The position numbers and the translations under genes were made by a program. Shown piece by piece: positions 34,043 to 42,467 of a stretch of DNA of 64,000 nucleotides. The first letter of the stretch is position 1. Every line of letters begins with the position of its first letter. The notes under the pieces were generated by a model. It searched no databases. It saw only the letters and a program-made list of their open reading frames with translations, and was not told the DNA's origin. The DNA is from Rhizobium johnstonii 3841 (GTDB taxonomy: Bacteria; Pseudomonadota; Alphaproteobacteria; Rhizobiales; Rhizobiaceae), in assembly GCF_000009265.1 (NCBI RefSeq), contig NC_008381.1, positions 1 to 64,000 on the forward strand, given 5' to 3'.

Positions 34043-35032
34043 ATGACGAAAAAGACGCCGAAAGATGCTGACCGTCTAATCCAGGAGGTCATGGCCGAGA
34101 TTGGCTGGGACGCTGATCCAGCAGACATTGCCGAACAGGTTCGACGCTTGGATATTGGCCTTCCGGTGGAGGACGAGTTTGCGGTCGTCTGCGCATGGCT
34201 CGGGAAGTGTCTCCTCCTGCACAAGCTCGATCAAGTACAATCGCCGGTGGCTTCGCGTGAGATGTTTCAGGTGCCTGATTTTCTTGGTCAGTTTTCGACC
34301 GCAGTCACTCCTGTGCTGATCGAGGTGAAGTCCAGCACGTCGCGAACCCTTTCATTTCGACCGGACTATCTTGAAAAGCTGCAGAACTATGCTCGGTTGC
34401 TCAAGCTTCCCCTTCTTATCGCGTGGAAGCATCACAGCGCGTGGACATTGTTCGATGCTCAGCAGCTTGTGAAGGCCAAGAAGAATTTCAATATCGGCTT
34501 TGGAAAAGCGTTCCAGCACACCCTTCTTTGTTCCCTTGTCGGGGACGTAGCCTATCGAATTGGTGCCGGCGCTGGCGTGCACTTGACATTCCGTAAGGAA
34601 AAGCTCGTTGAAACCGTCAATAATGACGATGGATTCACCGAGACGTGGATGATGAGATTCGAGCAGTTTCGGTGCACGGATTACAATGGCCATTTGATTG
34701 TCGATCCCGAAAACGAGATACAATCGCTCTTCCAAACGTGGGATTTGAAGGAGACGCAAGAACATTCACCCACGCATATAGTAAACAGCTTTGTTGCGCA
34801 TGAGGATGACGGTATTCAATTTGCTCACACCGCTCTCGTTAAACTCCTGGCATGGGAAACGCTGGATGGCGAGACCACAAACTGGCGGCATCTTGCTCGG
34901 AAAGAACGAGTCGTTCGCAGCATTGACAACTTCAGGGACGCGCTGAAATTGGGGCTCAAACGAAAAGTAGTATTTCACATCTTGGATATCCAACCCCCAG
35001 AGATGCCAGGTTTTCTATCCGCAAAAGAGTAA
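34043..35032 (+). CDS. PD-(D/E)XK-like nuclease-fold protein, divergent from DISARM
   Basis: A 329-residue protein with MFQVPDFLGQF followed by VTPVLIEVKSSTSRTLSFRP and YLEKLQNYARLLKLPLLIAW. The Asp, then Glu-x-Lys, then a helix with Gln/Tyr is the pattern of Holliday-resolvase-like and restriction-type nucleases. The C-terminal 200 residues are unfamiliar. ATG 34043 is preferred; a GTG at 34004 is in frame. It is transcribed away from the DISARM operon, with an AT-rich 170-base gap between them that probably holds both promoters. Confidence 0.65.
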   Translation: MTKKTPKDADRLIQEVMAEIGWDADPADIAEQVRRLDIGLPVEDEFAVVCAWLGKCLLLHKLDQVQSPVASREMFQVPDFLGQFSTAVTPVLIEVKSSTSRTLSFRPDYLEKLQNYARLLKLPLLIAWKHHSAWTLFDAQQLVKAKKNFNIGFGKAFQHTLLCSLVGDVAYRIGAGAGVHLTFRKEKLVETVNNDDGFTETWMMRFEQFRCTDYNGHLIVDPENEIQSLFQTWDLKETQEHSPTHIVNSFVAHEDDGIQFAHTALVKLLAWETLDGETTNWRHLARKERVVRSIDNFRDALKLGLKRKVVFHILDIQPPEMPGFLSAKE

Positions 35033-35103
35033 GCATTTCGCAACTAAAATGCTGTCCATCGGCACGTCTCACGGACCAGTATTCGTGCTGGCGCGGTGCA
35101 TGC

Positions 35104-35670
35104 CTATCCTGTTGGAAAGTCGAAGCTCGACTTTGTAATGTCCAACATACCGTGCCGCAGGAGTGCTTTATCCAAGCGATCAGCAATCCATCTGCAAGCC
35201 TGTGGCGTGAGTTCCATGTGTGGTTTTCTCATGATGGCGCGGCGCGGGTTGATGTTGTCGCCACTCTTACTATCTAAATTGCGTTGAGTAGGCATAAAGG
35301 ATGCTGCCCCAAGCTCCTCCATCATATCCACCATGGAGACACCTGCTGAAAGCGACCCATTGATGAAAATCGGATCGTGAACGCGGACATAGTGGGGCCA
35401 ATTTGCCTTCCATGCTCTCAACGATAAATCGGCTTCCGTGGCATCATCGAGGTTTGGCCGATGCTTTCTGCCGATGGCGCGTCCGTAGATTACATAGTCG
35501 CTTCGTGCCTGAACCATGCGCGCCATAAACATAATGGCGCCATCTTGAACTTGGCGGGGGCGCTTCCCTTTTGGGTAGGTGCAGGCCCAGTGCGATCCAG
35601 AGCGAATAACTTCCTCTTCTACCAGTGTGGTCAGAGATGCGCGGTTGTCTGCCCGCCCAAAAAATTTCAC
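35104..35670 (-). CDS. Hypothetical protein coupled to a PLD nuclease
   Basis: I do not recognise this 188-residue protein. It has an alpha/beta start (KFFGRADNRASLTTLVEEEV), then GAIMFMARMVQARSDYVIYG, KANWPHYVRVHDPIFINGSL and a helical end (TPQACRWIADRLDKALLRHG). The pattern of strands with a PHYVRV-type segment is reminiscent of EVE/ASCH-like modified-base readers, but this is only an impression. Its GTG start overlaps the stop of the PLD gene (35667-35670), so the two are translated together. Confidence 0.6.
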   Translation of the reverse strand: MKFFGRADNRASLTTLVEEEVIRSGSHWACTYPKGKRPRQVQDGAIMFMARMVQARSDYVIYGRAIGRKHRPNLDDATEADLSLRAWKANWPHYVRVHDPIFINGSLSAGVSMVDMMEELGAASFMPTQRNLDSKSGDNINPRRAIMRKPHMELTPQACRWIADRLDKALLRHGMLDITKSSFDFPTG

Positions 35671-36272
35671 AAAAGACTGCAGCGGCGTCTCTGTGGGGGG
35701 CTCCAGAACGAACGGTGAGACCGTCCGGACAACTTCGCCAAAACTGGCAGCTGGCTGCCAATCCTAGCCCCGGCGCGAAGCGGAGCAAGCTTTAGGCGCC
35801 ACTCCTCAATGGCTGACGCTGTAAGGTCTCTTTTCGTGCAGTCCCACAAACCCTTGAAGTAGTTGTGACATTGCAAGGAAATATCGGGGTCATCCGTAGT
35901 GAACCCGAATTCCTTGTTCTTGAACATCGCGGACTCGGTGAGATTGGCACTGGTGACGATCGCACGGGTGCTGCCGAAGACATACATCTTAGAGTGGACG
36001 CCAACAATACCGCGAATTTTCGCACCGTTTTGCAGCAATAGCTCCAGAGCATCCAGATCGCTAACGCCCGCGTTGAATGCATTAAGATCGAACCGGGTCA
36101 CAATCCGAAAGTCCGCGGGCGGTCGCACCGAAAGTAAGCGCTCGGCGGTGCGCCTCTTGATAAACGGACAAACAATCAAGATGCTGCCGGGGGTGGCCCG
36201 GACTCCCGCATCGATTTCGTCCGCCCAGCCGGAGTCCAATAGTTTGAAGCTCACCGATCCCCCCTCCAGCAC
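35667..36272 (-). CDS. Phospholipase D-like nuclease
   Basis: A 201-residue protein with a single HKD-type site: VGVHSKMYVFGSTRAIVTSA followed by NLTESAMFKNKEFGF. The His-x-Lys and the later T/S-S-A-N-L are typical of small PLD-family nucleases. It is a different protein from DrmC, about 12 kb away. It precedes and overlaps the unknown gene at 35104-35670 and starts about 60 bases beyond the ietS stop on the same strand, so it may belong to the ietAS transcript. Confidence 0.75.
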   Translation of the reverse strand: MLEGGSVSFKLLDSGWADEIDAGVRATPGSILIVCPFIKRRTAERLLSVRPPADFRIVTRFDLNAFNAGVSDLDALELLLQNGAKIRGIVGVHSKMYVFGSTRAIVTSANLTESAMFKNKEFGFTTDDPDISLQCHNYFKGLWDCTKRDLTASAIEEWRLKLAPLRAGARIGSQLPVLAKLSGRSHRSFWSPPQRRRCSLL

Positions 36273-36332
36273 TTCATGGAACAGTCGCCAAATTAATCCC
36301 CCGCCGAGCGTGCGGGTGCAGCAAAACGCGCT

Positions 36333-38795
36333 TCATCCGGCTGGAATTTCGACCTCGAGCTTGTTCTCGATCGCGGTGTAGATGTCGATGTCTGCGCCCG
36401 GTGCCCGGATAGACACTACAAGCGCATAGCGGGCTGCTCGATCCCATCGCTGAAGTCCTGGCTTTTCCTTCCACCAGCCGCTGACCGGGAAGACGCCAAT
36501 CGCATCACGTTCGGCGAGCGCTGCAGCACTGCCCCGCCAGATATCGGAGTGCACAGACCCTCGATCACGTATCATGCCGAGAAACCAGTTGTCGCCGCCA
36601 GCCGCCGCGCCAATCTGACCTTCTTCCTCTGCTTCCGCTGCTCTGTTGATGCGCGTCCGAAACTGTTGCAGATCTTCCAGAGAGCGTTTGACGGCAAATC
36701 GCAGGGAGTGTGACGAATAACGATGTCGACGTGTCCACCCGCGTTCGCCAGGATTGGGTTCGATGAAATACGACAGCGTGATCCTCAGCTCCACGTCAGC
36801 TGCGCCGAGATCGAGAAGCTCGTCGCGTGGCCATGGCAAAGCATGTAGGTTCATGCTTCGGGTCTTGATCCTCGAGTCTTCCTTTTTGAACGGCAGCAAA
36901 ACGTCTTCGACTACAAGGGTCGCGTCGTCCGTAGCGCTTCTCAATGCACGGGAAATGTCAGGCACGCCCCAGCCGTAGCGTCGGAGCATTGCCATTTTCA
37001 TGGCTTGCGTGCCGGCGCCGTCGAAATGGCCTTTCATTGCCGGTGTCCATTCAGCGGAATGAATGGCGAGCCCCCGTACCGTTTCCGGCCATAGCGTCGG
37101 ACGAGCGGCGATGATGTTCGCACAAAGATTCGCGCCAAGCGCAGCGGCGGCGCTCGTATCACCAAATGTATCGAACAAACGAACATTGGGTCGGTAGTAC
37201 GTCGTCAGGAGCTGCAGATCGTCGATGTGAGAACTCGGGTTCACGCCGTCGTGCGCGAAGTTTCCACCTTCAAAGACGACATCCGGCCTGACCGGCCATT
37301 GACGATCCCACGTGCCCGAAGTCCTGCTGACTGGTGATAGATCACCGGCCGGAGCGACCGCAGCCCAATCGCCGAACGCCGGATCAACGATATTGATCTT
37401 GTCAGTATAGGCTCCGACAACGAGCGCGTTCCAAGCCTGGGCTGGGCTTTCCGCCTCCTCCAAATCATTTCGATCGGGATATTCTGCTGCGTGGATGTCA
37501 CCGCGCAGATTGCCGGCGGCGATGACCATCAGACGTCGAAGAGCGCCCCCACCGTAGGTCAGCTGATCGACGGCAGCCGACCAGGACGAAGGACGTCCGC
37601 GTGCGAGGCCGATTTCGCTTGTAACCGCCATGCAAAAGACCCGCTTGCGAAGGGGAGCGTTTGCCTCGGCCTTGGTCATGCTGGTTTCTGTAATCGCGCC
37701 ATATAGCAGCGGATCATTGCCGCCGTTTGGCGGGAGGATTTTTACAGTCTCGAGCCAATAGGGTAATTCGACCGCGCCTTGCTGCGCGAGCGTCTGCTGG
37801 AGATCGCCATAGAGCGCCACGCCAGACATCGACGTGCCATGCCCGTTCCAGAACTGGCTATCGCCCACACCCCAATTGTCGTCGTATGCATGCTGGTTGC
37901 CGGCCGGCAACGCGGGAGCGATCAAAGGGTGTTCCCTTGTCGCTCCGCTGTCGAGCAGGCATATCGCCGGCGCGAGCATGTCCGGAGCGACAAGACGACC
38001 CACGAGATCCTCTGCCCACTCAACTTGCTCAGGTGCCCCCATTTCCAAAAAGATTGATGGTGTGTCCTTGGCGAGTCGAAGTTCAGCGATAGCGTTCGAA
38101 TTGCTCACGACGCGTGCGATCGTGGCTTCTGTGCCGTGAGCGAGCACGACATCCCGTTCAGGAAAGCGGATCGCGTGATCCTTGAGAGGAATATTCAACC
38201 GCCCGGCGACTATTCGAAACGATGCGAGCCTTCCGTCTCTGATCCAGACTTCCCACCACGCGGCTGCGTTCGGTTGAGGATAGAGCTCAGAAGCGTCGGT
38301 GAACAGTGATCGCACGGCGGCCAGGTGAACATCTTCAATACGCGCAATCAACGCTTCGTTTTTCGGCCGGCCCGTCTTCGTCTGCTCGGTCCGGTAGGCG
38401 TCGATCTTCTTGCTATAGAACTCAAGTGAGCGCTCAGGCACGAAGACGGTCGCGGTGATACTCTCCTCGCCAGCCGCAATCTGAGGAACGGCGACCAGTT
38501 CAATGCCAGCCGGTTTGTTTTCCAATGCATCGACTGCTCCCCGTTCAGCCGCGGGAATTTCAAACTGCAAATAGAAACCACGGTCGCCTTCTGCAATACC
38601 CGGTTCTCTCGCCGCCATAGTCTGCTGTGCTCCGGCGATAGCGGTTGCGAGCGATTGAGAAAGCTTTGCAGCGTGTTGTGCACGTGCACGAGCGGGGGGT
38701 AGGCCGGAAATGACCGTACGCGGCGAGGTGTAAGGCTCCGCTTGCCCGCCACCGTCCAAGAAAAAGTGAGATCGATTGCGAGGCGGTCTGGCCAT
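36333..38795 (-). CDS. ietS: IetS, subtilisin-like (S8) serine protease
   Basis: An 820-residue S8 peptidase. The catalytic triad can be placed: Asp near 282 in ICLLDSGATREHPLI, His near 320 in WNGHGTSMSGVALYG, and Ser near 546 in FGDTSAAAALGANL. An N-terminal region of about 270 residues and a C-terminal beta-rich domain flank it; no signal peptide is seen, so it should act in the cytoplasm. The ATPase gene lies 15 bases upstream on the same strand. This pair matches ietA/ietS of the Agrobacterium Ti plasmid, described as a stability/incompatibility locus and later as a phage-defence system. Confidence 0.85.
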   Translation of the reverse strand: MARPPRNRSHFFLDGGGQAEPYTSPRTVISGLPPARARAQHAAKLSQSLATAIAGAQQTMAAREPGIAEGDRGFYLQFEIPAAERGAVDALENKPAGIELVAVPQIAAGEESITATVFVPERSLEFYSKKIDAYRTEQTKTGRPKNEALIARIEDVHLAAVRSLFTDASELYPQPNAAAWWEVWIRDGRLASFRIVAGRLNIPLKDHAIRFPERDVVLAHGTEATIARVVSNSNAIAELRLAKDTPSIFLEMGAPEQVEWAEDLVGRLVAPDMLAPAICLLDSGATREHPLIAPALPAGNQHAYDDNWGVGDSQFWNGHGTSMSGVALYGDLQQTLAQQGAVELPYWLETVKILPPNGGNDPLLYGAITETSMTKAEANAPLRKRVFCMAVTSEIGLARGRPSSWSAAVDQLTYGGGALRRLMVIAAGNLRGDIHAAEYPDRNDLEEAESPAQAWNALVVGAYTDKINIVDPAFGDWAAVAPAGDLSPVSRTSGTWDRQWPVRPDVVFEGGNFAHDGVNPSSHIDDLQLLTTYYRPNVRLFDTFGDTSAAAALGANLCANIIAARPTLWPETVRGLAIHSAEWTPAMKGHFDGAGTQAMKMAMLRRYGWGVPDISRALRSATDDATLVVEDVLLPFKKEDSRIKTRSMNLHALPWPRDELLDLGAADVELRITLSYFIEPNPGERGWTRRHRYSSHSLRFAVKRSLEDLQQFRTRINRAAEAEEEGQIGAAAGGDNWFLGMIRDRGSVHSDIWRGSAAALAERDAIGVFPVSGWWKEKPGLQRWDRAARYALVVSIRAPGADIDIYTAIENKLEVEIPAG

Positions 38796-38810
38796 GTACT
38801 GCTTGTCGCC

Positions 38811-39794
38811 TTATCGCATCGTGTTGTGACGTTCCGACAGGGTACCCAGCAGAAGAGAGGTTTCGACCGTCGGCTTGTCGCTCAAGATAGCGACCTTCGC
38901 CGCTTCGTCTGCAGCTCGCGCTATCTCCGCCTGACTGAGCCCCTTGGCTGCATCCAGGATTGCCGACCAATTCATCTTCTTTGGCTTAAAGCGTGACAGG
39001 TGCGTCTCCAGGATTCCACGCGTAATGCGTTCGTCCGGTAGTTCGTACGCGATGACATCGTCAAAGCGACGGAAGATCGCCCTATCGAGAAGTTCTGGAT
39101 GGTTCGTGGCAGCGATGATTAGGCTCGGGCCATGGTCGTTCTCGATGAACTGGAGAAAGGAGTTCAGCACACGACGAATCTCGCCGACATCATTTGGCCC
39201 GGACCGCTGCGATCCGATCGCATCGAATTCGTCGAAGAAATAGACGCCCCGTTGCGCCGCGACGGCATCGAATACCAGTCGCAAGCGCGAAGCTGTCTCT
39301 CCCATGAGTTTGCCGATGAGCCCATCATAAAGCACTGTAAAAAGCGGCAACTTAAGTTCATGCGCCAACGCCGCCGCAGTCATTGTCTTGCCAGACCCTG
39401 GTGGGCCGACGAGGAGCAACTTGCGGCGAGGTGTCAGGCCATGGGCTTGCAGGCGCTCTTGGTGCCGCTGTTCAGCGATCACTCTTCCAAGCCGCTCGCG
39501 AAGCTCGTCGGACAAGATCATGTCCGCTAGCCGCGTGTCCGAGAAACGTGCGGCGAGCAATTTCGTCAACTCGCCTTTCGGCTGTGCGATCGGCACTGGA
39601 CCCGCGCCAATGCGTGCGACCGTCGAGGTCTTGCCACGAGCGGTGTCGATTAGCTCTTTGAGCTCCTGAGCGAGCTTGCCATGACCTTGCCGGGCTTCGT
39701 GCGCGGCAAGCTGTGTCGCCACGGAAAGGAAGCGACCTTCATCTCCGTCTATGTGGCTCTTCAGCAAAGCTACGATGTGTTGTGCCGTGGTCAT
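38811..39794 (-). CDS. ietA: IetA, AAA+ ATPase partner of the S8 protease
   Basis: A 327-residue AAA ATPase: Walker A GPPGSGKTMTAAALA (near 134), Walker B GVYFFDEFDAIGSQRSG (near 186), and the second region of homology ATNHPELLDRAIFRRFDDVI with an arginine finger. The N-terminal 100 residues contain helices that may bind the protease or substrate. It is the first gene of the ietA-ietS unit. The order and protein sizes agree with the Ti plasmid system. Confidence 0.87.
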   Translation of the reverse strand: MTTAQHIVALLKSHIDGDEGRFLSVATQLAAHEARQGHGKLAQELKELIDTARGKTSTVARIGAGPVPIAQPKGELTKLLAARFSDTRLADMILSDELRERLGRVIAEQRHQERLQAHGLTPRRKLLLVGPPGSGKTMTAAALAHELKLPLFTVLYDGLIGKLMGETASRLRLVFDAVAAQRGVYFFDEFDAIGSQRSGPNDVGEIRRVLNSFLQFIENDHGPSLIIAATNHPELLDRAIFRRFDDVIAYELPDERITRGILETHLSRFKPKKMNWSAILDAAKGLSQAEIARAADEAAKVAILSDKPTVETSLLLGTLSERHNTMR

Positions 39795-40001
39795 TTTCTC
39801 GAACTAATCATTGGCCAGTTTGTCGGTGCCATGGGCACCTTAGCGTCTATCCATTTCAATGTGCCAGATATTTCTCGTACGTCGTTTCAGAAATAAATCT
39901 GTCCACAGATACTCACTCAGGTTGCAAAGGCTATCGTTATACATCGCACGAGGCGTTTAACAATTCCTTGTACGTCGCCGAGTTGCTCAGTCGCGTGCAA
40001 G

Positions 40002-40262
40002 TTAAAGCTTTCTCCATGTGTATGTTCCCGGCTGATTGATTTTCTCACCCTTCGCGCCGGGTATCCCCTTCCAATGATATTGACCCCATGCCGTTCCGTA
40101 GGGCCACTTCTTGATCTCAACATCTTCGACAATCAGGAAGTGGCCAGCTTCGGCGCTCCAGGAACTCTTGGCAACTTTCAGCGGCAGAACCTCACCGCTC
40201 TCACGCCAGAGCTGAAAGATGTTCTTCCATTCGGTGTCAGGTTCAGTGTGCAATCGCATCAT
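40002..40262 (-). CDS. Hypothetical small protein
   Basis: An 86-residue frame starting MMRLHTEPDTEWKNIFQLWR and rich in Trp and Lys, with KKWPYGTAWGQYHWKGIPGA near the end. Composition looks like a genuine protein, and no competing frame on the other strand is better. I cannot assign a family. It is isolated between ietA and the KAP-like gene. Confidence 0.45.
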   Translation of the reverse strand: MMRLHTEPDTEWKNIFQLWRESGEVLPLKVAKSSWSAEAGHFLIVEDVEIKKWPYGTAWGQYHWKGIPGAKGEKINQPGTYTWRKL

Positions 40263-40676
40263 GGCCCTCTGGGATTATCTGCACATACGCCTATGTCGCT
40301 GTCGCGTTCCTGCCGAGCGCCAAAGTGGCAATGTTCGACATCCAAATTGCCCTATCCTATTCGAAACAAAAAGGGAACGTAGCAACTAAATCGGCCATTG
40401 AAAACCCTTGATCTCGTGCCTTTTGCATGGGCCAGATCGTTCCATTTCAAGTACTTGGCATGGTGTAGTCGGTGGTTCGAATCTCATCAAGGCGACTAAG
40501 CCCCGCCGGTACGCGCGAAGGGGACATCCAGGCACTGCCTTACCAACTCCGTCGTATCTTGCGGCACCTGTTGGTGCGTCGGATTCTGGCGCTCTTTCTT
40601 TGTGTGCAGAACTCTTCGCACCTATGGGTAGATAGCTGCAGAATCTGCTAAACCGGCTCTTTCCATTGGAGTCGGC
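40263..40676. other. Intergenic stretch without a clear gene
   Basis: About 410 bases upstream of the KAP-like gene. No frame resembles a known protein. A short segment around 40465-40480 contains GGTTCGAATC, which looks like a tRNA T-loop, but the arms do not pair well and no tRNA can be folded around it. The end of the stretch probably carries the promoter of the next gene. Confidence 0.4.
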
Positions 40677-42401
40677 ATGTCCACAGATGATGTGAAGCGC
40701 GAAATTGGCCTGTTTCTCGCGTCCGAGGATTCAGAGGTGCTTTGCATTCGTGGCAATTGGGGCACGGGCAAAACATACAGCTGGCGAAAAATGCTCGCAG
40801 ACGCATCCAAGGACATTAAGACACTCAAACGCGACCGCTATTCCTATGTTTCCCTATTTGGCCTGAATTCGCTGGATGAGCTGAAGCGCGACCTATTCCA
40901 CAACACAGTCGGTCGATCCAGCATAGGCAAGGAGTTCGACGCGGATGACGTGAAATCCGTTTACGAGGGCGTGCGCGAGCTTACCAAGGCAGGCTCCGGC
41001 GTGATTGGGCGGTTACTCCCAGCGGGTTTGGGAGAAGCAAGCGCATCGCTGGCGAACTTGACCATCCGCAACCAACTCATTTGCATCGATGACCTGGAAC
41101 GGAAGGGCAAGAACCTTCGCAGCATCGACGTGTTGGGCTTCATCTCCCAGCTCAAAGAAGACCGCGCCTGCAAAATCGTGCTCCTGCTGAATGACGAGCA
41201 GCTTGAGGATCGCAAGGAGTTCTACAGCTATCTGGAGAAGGTGGTTGACCTGAACCTACACTTTGCGCCATCGGCTGAGGAGAGCGCGGACATTGCGCTG
41301 AAGGACGTCAAGGGCCACGAAAACATCAAGCCGCTGGTACAGGAGCGGGTAAAGCAACTCGGCATCGACAATATCCGCGTCATCCGGAAAGTCTTCCGCC
41401 TCATCGTCCAGATCGAGCCGCTGCTGCAGGATTTCAAGCCGGAAGTGCTGCGGGACGTGGCGAGCTCCATCATTCTGTTCGGTTGGTCGGTCTACCAGCC
41501 CGAGATCGCGCCACCGCTCCCCTTCCTGAAGGACAAGCAGACGTTTTTCTCTACGAAGGAAAAGGACGCCAAGAACGCAGAACCCAAAGAGCTGGCATGG
41601 AAAGCGCTGCTGGAGGACTATGGCTATCGATACACCGACGATTTCGATTTGGTGTTGATGCAAGGAGTATGGGATGGCTACTTCAACCAGAAAAGCATCA
41701 ACTCTCATGCGGCAGAGCTGAACGAGCGGGCGGCAGCGGCAGAGGCGCAAAATGAATTGCGGGCGGCTTGGCAGTCGCATTACCACTATACGTTCACGAA
41801 TAACCGCGATGATGTCTTGAACGCCCTATATGCCTGCTTCATGAAGAACGTGAGATTCTACTCCGCGAATGACCTGCATTCGGCGGTGAAGCTGTTCCGG
41901 AAGCTGGACGACCCCAAGCGGGCGCAGGAGATGATCGACGCCTTCGTTGTCGCGAAGAAGGACATGAAGGGGGTCTTCGACCTCAGCAACCTATACATTA
42001 CCCGCGAAGACGAACTGGAGCAGGACGTTGCCGACGCAATGCAGGCGGCAGAGAATGCGCAAGCTCCAGACTATACTGCGGACGAGCTATTCCTGCGTTT
42101 GGCGTCCGAGGGCTACGACGCCGATATAACCACCCGACTGGCTGCAGTGCCCGTCAAGGATTACATCAGGGTTCTGCGCTCCTACAGCGGCGATCAGCTC
42201 GGCGTGATAATGAAGGGGCTGGCACAGTGGATGGGGCTAGTGAACCCCACCGACGCCATCAACACCATCATGGACAAAGCCGGAGAGGCCTTGCTCGATA
42301 TCGCCAAGGACAGCCCCTTGAACGCCATGCGCGCACGGAGGTGGGGCTTGATAGAGCGGTTTGAGACCAGAACGCCAGAAACGCCGAAGGAAGAGGAATA
42401 G
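40677..42401 (+). CDS. KAP-like P-loop NTPase
   Basis: A 574-residue P-loop protein. Walker A is RGNWGTGKTYSWRKML (core residues 26-33) and Walker B is LICIDDLERKGKNL (near 135), followed by CKIVLLLNDEQLEDRKEFYS and YLEKVVDLNLHFAPS, the sensor-like segment of the KAP/STAND-type NTPase group. No membrane segments are obvious. The C-terminal 300 residues are helical and unfamiliar, a likely effector or sensor region. Proteins of this type are often found in defence islands; the gene stands alone here. Confidence 0.72.
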   Translation: MSTDDVKREIGLFLASEDSEVLCIRGNWGTGKTYSWRKMLADASKDIKTLKRDRYSYVSLFGLNSLDELKRDLFHNTVGRSSIGKEFDADDVKSVYEGVRELTKAGSGVIGRLLPAGLGEASASLANLTIRNQLICIDDLERKGKNLRSIDVLGFISQLKEDRACKIVLLLNDEQLEDRKEFYSYLEKVVDLNLHFAPSAEESADIALKDVKGHENIKPLVQERVKQLGIDNIRVIRKVFRLIVQIEPLLQDFKPEVLRDVASSIILFGWSVYQPEIAPPLPFLKDKQTFFSTKEKDAKNAEPKELAWKALLEDYGYRYTDDFDLVLMQGVWDGYFNQKSINSHAAELNERAAAAEAQNELRAAWQSHYHYTFTNNRDDVLNALYACFMKNVRFYSANDLHSAVKLFRKLDDPKRAQEMIDAFVVAKKDMKGVFDLSNLYITREDELEQDVADAMQAAENAQAPDYTADELFLRLASEGYDADITTRLAAVPVKDYIRVLRSYSGDQLGVIMKGLAQWMGLVNPTDAINTIMDKAGEALLDIAKDSPLNAMRARRWGLIERFETRTPETPKEEE

Positions 42402-42467
42402 CAATCGGATCAGGTTGCCAAGCCCACCGAAACAAGCAGGCCCTTTTTCGTTTCAGGAGCGGATGCA

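Noticed and set aside
35444..35788. Minus-strand frame spanning the PLD/unknown gene junction
   Set aside because: Out of frame with both recognisable proteins and rich in Arg/Ser; no motif.
40460..40495. tRNA fragment or attachment site at GGTTCGAATC
   Set aside because: The T-loop-like string is present but the flanking bases do not form a five-pair T stem, and no anticodon or acceptor arm can be built.
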